The notes under the pieces: model-generated
What the model saw: the letters and a program-made list of their open reading frames with translations, nothing else
What the model was told of the DNA's origin: nothing
The model's database searches: none
In this document: positions 46,301 to 59,035 of the stretch, piece after piece
Layout: the number at the start of each line of letters is the position of its first letter
Position numbering within the stretch: the stretch's first letter is position 1
Assembly: GCA_002633025.1 (NCBI GenBank)
Contig: NMRB01000680.1
Location: forward strand, 163,588 to 227,587
Source: Notospermus geniculatus
Taxonomy: Eukaryota > Nemertea > Pilidiophora > Heteronemertea > Lineidae
Direction: 5' to 3'
DNA: 64,000 nucleotides
Made by a program: the position numbers and the translations under genes

Positions 46301-48400
46301 TTAGCTCAGAGGGCGAAAGCTTTGTTTCGTTTACCTAATCATAAGTTAGGCATGTTCGAAATGGTCTTTGTGTAGGTGTGGACTTGTTCAGGTATTCGAA
46401 AAGTTTTTTGGTGGTGGTGAGCCTTCTCTTCCTGTGGTGGACCTGTAGAACAGGTGTCCTTACCTATTCTCTTTGTTTATGAGTTGTTAAAGTTGGTATT
46501 TCCTTCTTTTTGTTCAAGTACAGAGTACAGCCATTAGATTCAGGTCTTGAGGGCAGTTTATGCAGTTGTAAGGTTTGGGTCTTAGCGGTACCTTGATCAT
46601 GAAATAATGCATGGTGGATCAAATCTATGGGATTTTGTAAGTAAAGTGCAAGATTGTTGCTCCTCAGGATTGGAAGATGGACCAGTGACCTTTCATCAAC
46701 AGTAGATGCCAGAGGCAATTCTGATTTGTAAACCTTGGATACACCTACCGGACCAGAAAGCGTTCAGAGCCAAGCCAGCTGTACCTCGCTCCACACTGAC
46801 TGGAAGAAGATGGGCTGTAGGCCTACCACCTCCGCTCAGACTGAAACTGACTCCAGTATCGTTGTTATGGCTGGCCTCATGTGGCTTTCTGCCTACCTAC
46901 CTGCTCACAGGGTATTACTAACCGAGCGAGAATAGAGCATTGATTCACCTGCACTCTTTCCCAATACATTTGTTATCGACGCATCATTGATGTTAGAGCT
47001 GAAGCAGGGATCGATTTAATTTGGCGATTTAGGATCGCCAATCACCGGGATATAAGCGGTCAATGATTCGAATGATGGAATGATTGGTTTGGTCAGGAGT
47101 CCAAGTGGAAATTAATGTGGGAATTCAGTTTGTGAATTGATAAGCCGCGAGAGCCAGTCAACCACTGCAGTTCATGATTTCATGTCACTTGCTCTCCGTC
47201 GCATAACCTGGTCGAGGGTCTGGTCTGTTGAACACGGTTTCTTTCTGAGAAATTTTTATCATTTAATGTCAGGACGTTGGACTCTGGAGTTTACCTTCCT
47301 CTTGTATGTGATGACTGTATTACGATATTCTCAAGTAGCGGAGATCTACATCGCTGATACACAAGTGGAATGAATCATGTTGCATACAGTTGAGGCTTGC
47401 GGATCATATTGCTGCGATACTATTCAGTGCGTGGATATCAAAATCAGAGATCTTGGATTGCAGAATTCTGAGACTCTCAAGAGAGTTCTCTGCTGATAGA
47501 AGTTATATCAACAGTGATAACCCAATATTCCAGAGAATCCAGGCTTACAACACACTTTAATTGGCAAGAATTCTGGATACAGCTTAGTATACCGGCAATT
47601 CCATCAAGTTTCTTTCTGCCTTTGGCTACTCTCCTAATACATGTACCTGCAATTTGGACATTTGGAACTTCATTGATGCCCACCAAGTGATCAACAGACA
47701 CCAATTATTCTTGTTCAAGTGCCCTGTGACATTGCCTGGTAGTTGCACCTGGTACGTCAAATGCATTATTCAAGTTTCAAAATCAGATTGTCCGTTACTG
47801 GCTCAACTGGTCGGCTCTGGCTTGGTATCAACACACCATACCAGTGTTACAACAAGCTGCATTGGCTTTCACCCCCATGGACAAGCTCAATGAGGCAAGT
47901 GTAAATACCTTCACCATTGTCATCTGCTGAATGTATTTTACACGTGTAGAACACAATGCTGGATCCCTTGTCCTGCCCGACCTGGTCATGAATGGTGGAC
48001 TATTCTTACTTGTGTCATTCGAATACACACGGCAGAGTTGATCGTGCAGTGGTGCGGTGAGGATCGATGTGCGTGTACACATGGCATACTGTCTCATTAG
48101 AAGATACATGTGGATATTTTGGTTCGATTTTCAAAAGATCTAAAAATGGTGTAATTATGACCACATTATCAGGGAATTGTGTTACAGTTTAACAATCTAG
48201 AAGGTGGACTAATTACAGTATATAATGAGTTTGTCTCGCTTTGAAGTAGGTTGGTAGATGCTGTATGCAGGTACAGTTGATTTGTCTTGGATTCAGGAAT
48301 ACTGGCTGATATTCAAATCTGGATACTTGGATGACTGGATTATATCTTTGGGGCGTGGGTTCTTGAACATCTGTCCATTGTGGGTCTACTAACCATGCGG
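43400..48400. other. Non-coding stretch, nothing firm
   Basis: Besides the SINE-like head at 44.7 kb, no feature could be supported. Open frames here lack coding texture. Confidence 0.4.
44652..44735 (+). mobile_element. Possible tRNA-derived SINE head
   Basis: GCGTGGTGAGTC followed by a perfect B-box-type GGTTCAAATCC at 44704-44714. Confidence 0.4.
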
Positions 48401-48415
48401 AACTTTGGATTATAG

Positions 48416-48484
48416 GATACGGACATTGAGACAATGGAACGAGGGTTTAACAAGCGAAGACGGAGAAGCAGTATTCTGCTCCAT
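48416..48484 (+). CDS. Candidate short coding exon, unidentified gene
   Basis: Between an acceptor (GGATTATAG) and a strong GTAAGT donor lie 23 codons in phase 0: DTDIETMERGF, then NKRRRRSSILLH. It could be a first coding exon starting at the ATG (48434) or an internal exon. The basic KRRRRSS run resembles a nuclear localisation or kinase-site motif. No partner exon with matching phase was found. Confidence 0.3.
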
Positions 48485-49021
48485 GTAAGTATACGTCATG
48501 TGGCACACTATTGGAGTCTTACCAAATTAGTCTGTTCTTAGGTCTGAAGCAGGCTTCCGTTCTCTAGCCCTTGATGTTGTTGTGTACTCAAAGTTTTGCT
48601 GGTTTCATCCGCCGGCCCGAACTCCTTCCTGCAAGACTATTATTGCTGGTACTGTTTACCTGTTGTAAACATGTTTGGCCCATCAGTATCATCTAATTTG
48701 TTGTCTGAACGCTGATCAAATCAATTCTACTCATTTCAGCTCTTGCTTCAGGATGCTCTTTCATAATGATATTTCCACTGCTGCCCCTTCCTTCATTGAA
48801 TGTGGTGTCAACAAGTGGTGGTTCCTCCATATTGGGGGGGGGGGGGGTTTGGCCCTTGCTGGGGGACCAGTTGGGGGGTGCTTATATGGTTCGGTGTTGG
48901 ATATCTCTGTCAAAGTAGCCTATCATCAAGTGGGTGGAGTCGAGGCCTCCGGTAGCAGTCTTTTCTTGAGTGTCGGAGGGGTTTGTTTATCCCTGCATGA
49001 GTTCCTTCTCTTGTGTGGGTT

Positions 49022-49134
49022 CAGGCCTTTCCGTTTGACGGGCGCGAAAATGTGCATGTGCCTCGCAGACAATAGAGATTCTATTGTTTGCAAGGCGCAT
49101 GCACATTTTAGCGCCCGTCAAATGGAAAGGCCTG
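49022..49134. mobile_element. 113-bp palindromic MITE with TGGGTT duplication
   Basis: CAGGCCTTTCCRTTTGACGG begins both arms, which match over about 52 bp and surround ATAGAGATTCTAT. The sequence TGGGTT flanks both sides, consistent with a 6-bp target-site duplication. Confidence 0.85.
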
Positions 49135-49309
49135 TGGGTTGTTTTCATGATCCAACACAAAGTCTTCTTCTTATTTTTCCCCACCAAGCTTATCCGCCAC
49201 CTGTGTGTGGATTCAGATACACACTGAGCTTGATTGTGACACCGTGGCTGGTTCATGCTTGTGTATAGATTATTGATCCCTACAGTGACTGTGACAGATT
49301 TAGATATCA

Positions 49310-52300
49310 ATTCTGCAGATTTTATTTGTGTTGATTGTTTGATATGAAAATGGTAATTGTATTATCAGGGATCCTAGTTGACCTGCAGGCTATACATACA
49401 TTATAGGGCCCTTCAGTGCTGTGCCCTTACCAGACAACATATAGATGCTGAATTCAGCGGGGACAGATCCAGGATCTTTTGCAGTACCGGAGGTGGATGA
49501 TGGTCTGCAGCCCTCGCTATTCCAGTTAGTGGCAACACTAACAGATCACTTCAGACCCTCAGTTGGTTCTAAGTGAGAGATTTGAGATGGAAACCACTAA
49601 CGCCATCTGCTTTGCTTTTGTGCTCATGTAGGCAGGGATCCCATTACAGAAGCTGTTGCACGCAAAGGCTACCGGGATCCGCCCATAAAATTCTCCATCG
49701 GTTCTCTGCTGTTGTCTCTTGTTTGAAATCAATATTCCCCAGACATCTTTCTGTGGAAGCAGCTGATAATGGCATGAATTACATACACTTGCATGCTTGA
49801 TATTGTCAATAACATCTTAGAGAAGCCCAGAGTATTGACAATCATGTAAAAGTTCAAGATGGTCTGTGTTCAAAGGCTGCGTGCCAGGTCTGTGGTGAAC
49901 CTCTGAGAAACTCAACATGTAGGCTAAACTTCTAAAAAGACAACTTTTATGGAATCAACAGATTGGGGAAGCAGAATTTACACATCCTCCCACAGCAGAG
50001 CTTTGGTCTCGTTCCTTACACTCACACGAGTGGAAGAGGAGGTAAAAACCCCTGCTGTGGGAGGGTGAATTTGCAAGTCAGTGAAGATGTTTTGTGACTT
50101 TCGTCACAACTCCGATCTTCTTTTTACTGTTTTGTGGAAGTTAAAGCTTCCACTTGTCTGTTTCTTGTCTGTTTAGTTTCCTGCCTTTGACATAGAAAGA
50201 GATGTGGTCTTCATTTTTAGAGCGGAAGGCGTAGGCCTGGTACATGTATGCTGAATCAAAAAGATATGTCTTGTCTTCCGAAATCATGAAAAACTGGCCC
50301 CATGACTGTTTAACATCAGGTTTCTTCGTGTGATGAATTGTGAAGATTTGCAAACAAACGGAGCATGTGTTGAGCCATGGTGCCATGTAAGAGTTGTGGT
50401 TTTGATGGCCAGAGAAATGATAGTGATATTGAAGCTTTGACAAAAGACAACAAATTGTTTTAGTGGAGAGAGTCTGTGATACCATGAAATGGTACCATGC
50501 GACTCAGACTGAAAAATACAAATAGCCACAGGTTTTCGAAGATTTGCATTCAGTCCCAGCCATGAGCCATCTATCTCGGTCCAGTGATACATAATGCATA
50601 ACTGAAGCTTTTGGCTGAAGTCATACCACAAAGCATGTCTTCCCAGGCATTAATTCCATTGTCTGCATGGTCAGCCTTCCACAAGATCATCTGCCAATTG
50701 GTAAAGTGACCTATTCCTCTCTGTATGTCCCCAGGGGCCCCCAGATGTCACACCCTGAACACAAAGGGTTGCATGGCTCGCTGCTCAGCTGTCCGACCAT
50801 GTTAGACACACCATCTGTTGGGTCAAATTGATGACCGTCACAGCGGTGACTGGCCTCCTGATGGCAGTTTTATGTGGAGATGAGCAAAATAGACAAGAGT
50901 ATACAATGTACGTTATTTTGTGTTGGTATGCCTCGTCTATTGCTGTAGTACCCCTCATTTTGAATATCATCCAAACATCTACATCAGGGTCAGGCAGAGG
51001 ACCTCTCAGAATGATATTAGGGAGGGTAAAGCAGGCAGCACAGACCAGGTGATATCACAATAAAAATGCGATCAAATCGCCACTGATCTGTCGCCAGCCA
51101 CCGCAGACAAGACAATATCAGCTTCGGTATTGTTTGAAATTGCAGGCGATCATTGGTGGCGAGAAGATTCCACACATTGCTGTCCAGTGGTGTCAACAGC
51201 CGATTTTGTTTGGTGCCACGATCAGATCGCTTGCAATGTTTTACGAAAGATAAATTCTAAATCTGATGACTTCAAATCATGGTCTTTCTTGGAATTGTGG
51301 ATTGAGAAATGAAAAGAAATTACTATAAGAGTGATTGAGGACAACTTAGTCTTCGATGACATTATCCACGAACGGAATGATGCCCCTCGTCTTTGTTTCT
51401 CATTCTTGGAGATTGAAGAGACTATTGATCAGAGCCTGATGGCAGAACAAGTTCCTCTCTTGTCTTTCCTTATTGAAAACATGAAGTAGACTTTCATTGG
51501 TGTTTCCACCATGGCGTCTCCCACTGACGCCATCAAGGACGGCCAATTAAACTGCTTAAGTGCCTTCATCATAAAGAAAACACCGTGACTGACATGAGTG
51601 ACTTATTACTTGTTGCTTGCTTTTAATATCTGTCAAAAAATCGATCGATTGGTGTTCTGTGCTGTGTTTACAAGAGCGGGTGAGGAGTCCATATTGTGCC
51701 TGGGTTCGCTCTTCTCCGTGTCGGAAAACATGGTGTCACTCAGTCAAGTGATTGGCATTTTGGTCTTCCTCATGTTCGTTATGCTTCAAGGTCCGACTTC
51801 CTGGCTTCCCAAAAGTGATCATAGTATAAATGCAAATTGACCCACTTTAGATGAACATCTTGAAAATCATTTCCGTCCCCCACCCACACCTGAGGCAAAT
51901 GCACTCATGGCAGACCATACAGTAATAGACACCTGCTATTTCTAATGAAGTTTGAATTGACTCAGGTGGTAAAGTACCGGTACATGTACAATTACGCTGG
52001 TTTGTATGTCAATGTGACCCATCCTTATTCGGTGTGCTAAAGTAAAGTGTGATATTTTGGTCAACTAGCTTATTTGCGCCCATTCTTCCAATTCATGTCC
52101 TTCAAGTTGTGAAAATTGACTATCAGGAGGGTCACAGGGATAGTGTAGGGCAGTTGATTGAGTGGCCTTGCTAAGCTGTGTAAATAGTGTAACTCTATCT
52201 TGACAGACTTGGACAGGGATGGACCATGGTCTTCAAGTACTGCTAGGACACATGCCAGGTTTTGAGATCTCAGTTAGATATTTCATATATTTCACAGACC

Positions 52301-52650
52301 TGTGGAGTTAAATTGACCTCATTCATGACACGGCAATAAAAGAATATTGTTACATGTCAAATATTGTAAATTGCATATATAAATTATCAATGTCAAATAT
52401 ATACAAAATTGTTGATCATCTGCTAGTTTCATATGGGTGGCCTGTTTCCTATCGATCTGTACTGAATGACCTCTATGGTCAGGTGTGTTTAAAAGTGGCA
52501 TGATTGGTTGGCGATGTTGATGCAATGGTAGAGGTCAGTCCAAGGTCATTTTTGTGTGGTTGGTTGTGTGTCAGGTTGCTGTTAGATACTGTCTCAGGTG
52601 CTGCCCTAAATACTGCCTAACTTTCTGTCATCGACAGGTGTCCCCTTACA
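49310..52650. other. Non-coding stretch, nothing firm
   Basis: Overlapping minus-strand frames between 50141 and 50631 are open for about 115 codons each but look like chance frames. No repeats with clear ends were seen. Confidence 0.35.
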
Positions 52651-52657
52651 ACACCAA

Positions 52658-52777
52658 GGGCCGTATTCTAGAACGTTCCTTAACATTAAGGTCCACCTTA
52701 AATCTATTGTTCTCGATGGTTTTACAATAGACTTAAGGTCGACCTTAACGTTAAGGAACGTTCTAGAATACGGGCCC
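52658..52777. mobile_element. 120-bp palindromic MITE
   Basis: Ends GGGCCGTATTCTAGAACGTT and the complement, with near-perfect arms of about 45 bp around TTGTTCTCGATGGTTTTACAA. A partial relative lies at 8594-8643. Confidence 0.85.
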
Positions 52778-53340
52778 ATAACTTGTCTGGAGAAAGGTGA
52801 ATCCTCTCTTCAATCACACTGATGATAAAGGTCTGACTTATACTTGTGGTCAAAAAGTTCAGAGAATCAGAACACTTGAACATAACTCATGACTTATTGA
52901 TACCATATGACAAGGTGTAGATTGAACTGTATAGACTTGGTTATAGTCAATGAAAACAAGCTTTTGTGGTGTTAAACGACCATGTAAATGCATTTATGCT
53001 TTGTGTGGCTTCAAACTAGGCAGAAGTACGCATAAAATGGATCTTAAATTACAAACTAGCTCACACAGGTCTATTGCATGAGTAAAATGCAATGCAAGGA
53101 CTGTTACATGTACATTAGGTTACATTTTGAACATGTTGTCAAATGACCATGCAAGCTTTTCTGCTGGTCATTTATGATCGTTATGTAATCATTGAAGTTG
53201 TTTAATTGAGTGATTTGGTTGATTGTCAACAGGAACTCAAGCTGGACAAACCCACTGCTTACGTGGCCTGTGGTTTGCCATTGAGTCATTTAGTGTTCAT
53301 GGTTACCAAATATATTGACTATCTGCCCCATTTGTAAAAG

Positions 53341-53379
53341 GCGGGATATCCACTCAAGATCGGGGGGGGGGGGGGGGGN
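53341..53379. other. Poly-G run with N, next to a TIR-like word
   Basis: GCGGGATATCCACTC at 53341 resembles the end of the 16.8-kb MITE, and is followed by about 17 G and an N. It may be a truncated or mis-assembled copy. Confidence 0.4.
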
Positions 53380-54847
53380 CTCCAGCTGTAGCTATATGTA
53401 GCCTGTTATTCATGCGAAGGTAACTCATGCCTCGCACATAAAGTTGTTGAACTGCGGTGCTGCCTACATTTGCTCGGTCATGATCATTCGATTTGTGGGA
53501 ATGATAAATTGGTCGGCACACGTGTGGACCCAGGGGCCAGATTAGTGATTCACGATCCCATCTGCCACCTCTTCCTACACCTGAAAGGTTCTAGCTCACT
53601 GCAGAATATGGCGACAATAAAAATTCTCTCAAAGATTCATAAATCCTTGTAATCAATGAAATTGGCCGCCTGCTGAAAATGATTGCTTCAGTGTAAGCAT
53701 CTGTTCAGTTTGATACACTTTCAGTTGGGATATTTTAAATGTACTTTAGGACGTACGTCGTGTTGAAGGCCTTTTCCTGCAGAATCCATGGAATGTAGAT
53801 CTGATAGGGTCTGCCGTACAGCTGATGGCCAGCTGACCGAACATTTTCCAGTCTGTGTCCATCAGCTTGATATCAGATTGTAATCTGGTTCCTCCAGATG
53901 TTAGGTCCTGTTCTACACTAGCCCTAATCATCTACACATTATGCTCCATTGATAACACCCGGCACTGAACCCGGTACCTTGTCCAAGGCTGGGCCTGAGT
54001 ACCAGGTACCCAGGCGAAGGACTGAAGTAGGCCTACCTGCCTCATTCAGCGGTACCATACTTGGTCAATATCACCATGGTCAATATCGCCGTGATTCATG
54101 GTCAGTATCGCCATGGTCAGTATCATGCCTGGCTTTCATTACTTCTCAATGATGTTTGAAATCTAAAACAGTACGTTTTACATTTTAAACAGACTATCAA
54201 AACAAGATTCTGTGTATGATTCCTTGATTGGTGAATTCACCTTGCTTTTCCATTTCAAATGCCACAAGCGTATTCTATAATTAGGTCAACAGTTGTGATT
54301 CCAATCACGATCTCATTTTGATGGCGTTATTATTTAGTCAAAATCTCGTTACAGATTTTGTTCTATCTAATTGATTTATGTGCTGCTAATAACGACAAAT
54401 TAAGCCAGGTTTTTGTACGGGCATGAGTCGATAGTTCATCTATCAATTCTCACTAATTGCTTGCCAACAAGTTTCAACCTTGACAATAATAGTTGACGGT
54501 AAACATAGCATTGTTTCAACAGCCGTGCGATATATCGTCAATACATGAATATAACATGCTGCATGCTTCAAATGTAGACGTGTATATCAAGTGTCTGTTG
54601 TTTGAATCAAAAGTAATTTGATATCCATTGAAGGGTCGTATTATAAAGAAACAATAGACGTTCTGTATGTCGTCTGATCTATATGTAATAATAAATGTGC
54701 AGCATTTATGTTATTCTTTCTCTCCTTTCAAAATGCTGCATGTCATTTCCTCCTCGCTAGAAACCTTCTTGGGATCTTGTTCCGTGCTTCGTTTGATCTG
54801 TTGCTCTAGTTGTTGTGATGGATTCCCATGTGGACGGGGTCTTATAA

Positions 54848-54930
54848 TGGCTGTCACAATGGCACAGTGGTGACGTCAACACCTTTCACCTCTGAGGTTC
54901 CAGGTTTGACTCCCAGTCAGGCATTCTGAA
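54848..54930 (+). mobile_element. tRNA-derived SINE head
   Basis: A-box-like TGGCACAGTGGTGAC and B-box-like GGTTTGACTCCC about 35 bp apart, within non-coding DNA. Confidence 0.5.
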
Positions 54931-55059
54931 TGTGATAGAAGGGTGACTCTCTTCAACAGCGCAAGTTTTTCACCGGGCACTCTTGTTTCCTCCTACTGTA
55001 CATTTATGTACTCAATAGTATCTACATGGAGCTGATAATAGTTTAAGTATAAAGTCGTC

Positions 55060-55117
55060 TCCAAATTTTGCAAATTTTCGACCCCAGCTGGGGTCTTCTT
55101 CAGGCACTTTCAAGTGG
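55060..55117 (-). repeat. Stem-loop repeat, copy C
   Basis: On the minus strand: CACTTGAAAGTGCCTGAAGA, the hairpin GACCCCAGCTGGGGTC, then GAAAATTTGC. The hairpin loop differs from copies A and B (AGCT versus GGTT) while the stem is kept. Confidence 0.7.
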
Positions 55118-57301
55118 AGATCCCAGAAGTGAAGCTGATATGTCATATTTGGCACTCTCTCAATTCAGTGGGGATCAAACTTGGAACTTCAGAGGTGACA
55201 GGTGCCGATATTTCCACTACACCGTTCTAACACCCCTTGGGATTCAAGTGTACTTGTCCTCGGCTACTTTTGACAGTAATCATTTCATTGGCCAGTGGTT
55301 TCCCGCTGATAACCTATAGTCAGCTTAAAGTACCTCATCTGTTTGATACTGGAGCTATTTGAAAGGCAATACTCAGCTGGTATTCCAGGGTAGCTCAGGA
55401 TCATGCATAAAATAAGATACATGATGGAATGTACTATAATCTCAATGCTTTTCTGATCCATACGAGAGCAAATCCCTGGCGCTCCGGAGTGTAAGTCTTC
55501 ACTCACCAGGTTTGCTTATGCCACAAAAATCGATGCAGTGTTGAACTGGCGAGCTAATAATTCAGTGACTTTTGCGGACATGGTATTGTTTGAATCATTA
55601 GTCGTGCTTGATGTGTCTGAGCACTATTAACAGTCATTTCTTTCTCATTCTGCCTCTCACAGGAGGCATTTGCCACTCATGAAATTACCATATGGACTGA
55701 AATAATGGCCGATATGAAAAATTATATGCGTGAACAATGGGAAAAAGGCTGTTGTGAAGACCGTCTAGGCACGTGTCTGCTACGGAGGCAGTGGGTTGTA
55801 ATAAGGTTATTTTAGCTTTGTTTCCACGAGGTGCTTTGTTTGTTTGGTGTTTTGGCTGGGCAGCTATTGGTTGTGATGGTTCTGTGCAACAAATCTTGAG
55901 GCCCTTGTCTTCCATGATGAAAAACCGTAAACAAAGAGAAACCGTCTCATTTTGTACAAGATGTCATCACAAGTAGCAGTTTCATTCCTAACAAAGGCAG
56001 TTATCTAATCCTAAGTTTGTTGTCTTTGGTATGAAGATGATGACTAAGCCATAATGTCCATACAATTCTCCCATCAGATCCTAATATACTTCAATCCCAC
56101 GGGAATTGAAGTCCTTATCGATAACTTGAATGGCATGTTTTTGAAATTCATTCTCATCTCATGTTGGTTGAAGTCCTTTTGAACGTGTCAATAACTTGAA
56201 CACCTACTCAACATCGGAAATGTATGCCATAACAATGTCATTTAAATCTCACCAGGCGTTTTTCTCTCTGTTCATAATATCAAACATTGATCGAATAATT
56301 TCAAAGAAATTGAGGTCAGATCTCTCACGAAGTTCATCATGTATCACAATAATGCATAAAAAAACTTACTGATGGCTGTAGGATGGACAATTTTATCAAT
56401 TGGTTATCTTGGCAGCCTTTTGTGTCTGGTGCCTTTGGTTAACAACAGTCAAATCTTGGAATTTCAGGTCATTGTCCTGAGATATCAAGAGTCAATCTGG
56501 CTGAAAATCCAACTCGCTGTCTGAGGCATATTCTCCTCATGGCCCAGACAGTGCTGCCCCCTCTTAACAGCCATCAGAACTAGATTTGGATCTGCTAGTC
56601 GTGTGAAAATATTTAAGGAATGGCTGAGATCAAACACAATGCAAATAGTGTCGTTTTTCCTGGAAAATGATCAACACACAAAAGCCCGACGCCACTTTAC
56701 ATGTTTTAGTTTCCTTTCACTCTGTGCTGGGCTTCAGTGCTGCCATCTGTGATCTGCTTGACAAACCAAATAATGTTCTGGCTGGCATTAGCCACATCAT
56801 CGTTCTGCAGGCCTTCTGGAAAGCAATAACATTCTTGATCATTGAAAGGAAGTTGTTGAAATATGTAGGTTTGTTGTGACATCAGTTGGTGGAGGTGGAG
56901 CTAAGTTCTGATAACTTAAAGTGCAACAAGCCTTTGGCAAAAATGGGCTCAAAAATCAATTTTGTTGGTCTTTAATTGCTATAAACAACTCTTATTTGTG
57001 CTATATTTCACTGTCAGTGATGCCTTTGTGAATGATAACTTTGAAAGGTCGATAATGCTTCAGGGAGATACAGATTGATAGATGGTCAATAACCCTGTCA
57101 TGATCATGATATTAGGAATATGTTTGGTCATTGATTACAGATGAAATATTTAGGTCGATCAGATAAAAGGCATTAAAATATATGTCTTGATCTCATCAGA
57201 TCAAAGATATTCGTGAAATGTCATTTCTTAGATCGTACTGTCGATTGCTTTGATGGGGAACGCTTGAAATCAGGCTGTCTGTCCCACGCCAAGCAAAGCT
57301 C

Positions 57302-57389
57302 TACAGGGTGGCCCAGAAAATTTCTCACTCAAACAGTAGACAAGCAGAAATGTTGTTGTTCAAGGGACACTTTTCTGGGCCACCCTGTA
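57302..57389. mobile_element. Mini mariner-like element with TA duplication
   Basis: TA, then CAGGGTGGCCCAGAAAA, an internal 50 bp, then the exact complement and TA. The 17-bp terminal repeats are perfect, indicating a recent insertion. Confidence 0.9.
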
Positions 57390-58040
57390 GGCCAAGCAGA
57401 TATGGTCATGATCAAAACTGCACAGATTCTGATGGAGCAGTTCTGCTACTCTTGCTGGGCAATGAAGCCAACTCCTGAAAACATTGTTTTGGTGCTCTCC
57501 TGACAAGATTTCATCGCAGTGTAGCTTGAAGGACCCTGAACTGCTGGTCATATCGATACCCAATCTTGGCTGCGAAAGCACTGTAAGATCGTTTTCACGT
57601 AGGCCTACCTTGATTCCAACCTGGGCTAGACTTCGGGATGGAATTCAGTATCACTGCACCTGGAGAGTAGAAAGAGATCCTCCTTCTGAAATATAACTGG
57701 GGGAATCAAATCTGGTGCTTTGGAATACATGGATGATTTTATTTCATTGATCAGATGTAGACAGGTGGGGATAAGTCGAACTTCTTTCTACAATTTCCAT
57801 TGTTCTTTCTGGGATTGTGATACAGACCACACCACTTGGGTAAGCTATCTGATCTTTGAGACGAGGTTGTTCAAACTGCTTCCCCAGAATAGAAAGCTAG
57901 ACTTGTTTTGACTGGGCCATCACTTGGAAGTTACAGATGGTTCCTTGGAGAATTGGCCCTGTGCTCGGGGAGAGAGTAACTTCTGTAGCAGATCAGCAGA
58001 CTGCTCATCCTGCTTGGAGCTACTGACAGACCACCCCACG

Positions 58041-58205
58041 ATGCCCGGGGGCTTCATAGTTGAAGCGATCAAGAAACTGTGGAAGGAGACCTTCAAAGGA
58101 GAAAATGGCATCAGGAGGAGAAAATCAGTGTTGTACGTTTTCCACGTTAGTGGTGTGACTTTCCCTTCAGTCAAGGATATTGTGAAGAGTTTTGAGCTAC
58201 GGATG
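58041..58205 (+). CDS. Candidate first coding exon, unidentified protein
   Basis: From ATG 58041 the frame reads MPGGFIVEAIKKLWKETFKG, a basic RRRK run, then FPSVKDIVKSFELRM, and ends exactly at a GTAAGT donor in phase 0 (55 codons). It has coding texture. It lies 0.8 kb upstream of the large 59-kb exon, but joining them directly would need an acceptor in that frame, and none fits. It may be the start of the same gene through an unseen exon, or unrelated. Confidence 0.35.
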
Positions 58206-59035
58206 GTAAGTTCAAGATCTCATCTGCTTCTTGTGGTTCCTGTCCTGGTAAGATGGTTTCTGGTAAGAAGTTCTGAATGTATTGAAGAGTCAGCTGTTTG
58301 GTGCACTCTTTGCTGGACGACATGTCCCCGGGACAAAATGTCCTTGGGGATGAAATGTCCAAGGACAGAGAGTCCTAGGTCAAGTGAAATGTCCAGGGAT
58401 GAGAAATCCTGCGAAATGTCCTCCAACCCTCTTTTCAATTCGTCCCTTTCCCTCTTGACAGAATGACGTCACATCATCCACGAAGTAGTTGAGTCATGTA
58501 ATGTTCACTCTGGTTGTCCTGAATTGATCTTACATTCAGTTCTTACCGCTTGGAAATCCATCAATGAGAGGAACGCAGAACCTTTACTTTATGGACAAGA
58601 CTCATCTTCCTCCTCAAGTCTGGCATTGCCCATAATAGTTCAGATGTTTAAAAATTTTGTGTTTTTGATGCACCATATTTCAACGATGCGGTATTCGCAC
58701 AAGTAAACAGACACGTTGTGTGGTAAGAGGTAGTTTTCTCATTGTGCCTTTGATAAGGTAATATAAAAGATTGACCTATTAGCTTAGTTGAATTTCACAT
58801 ACAATATCACTTTATGCATAGTGCATAGGTAGCAATCATTTGAAGTCTAGGGCCTACTTAGGTATTCGTGTAGATCATCATAAGTCATGTTGAGTGTCCA
58901 GTTAGTGTTTTGGCCGTGTTGTGCGTCACGATTCAGGTGATAAGAGTATCGATTTAGTTTAATGAGAACACTTTTTACGACATCAGTTGACTCGGGAGAC
59001 AATTCGTACATGGATCTATTTCACAATTCGTGAAA

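Noticed and set aside
48675-49268. 197-codon plus-strand frame
   Set aside because: It runs through a poly-G tract and the palindromic MITE and has no coding texture.
50141-50631. Two overlapping minus-strand frames of about 115 codons
   Set aside because: Overlap in different frames, no splice context, no recognisable family; likely chance.
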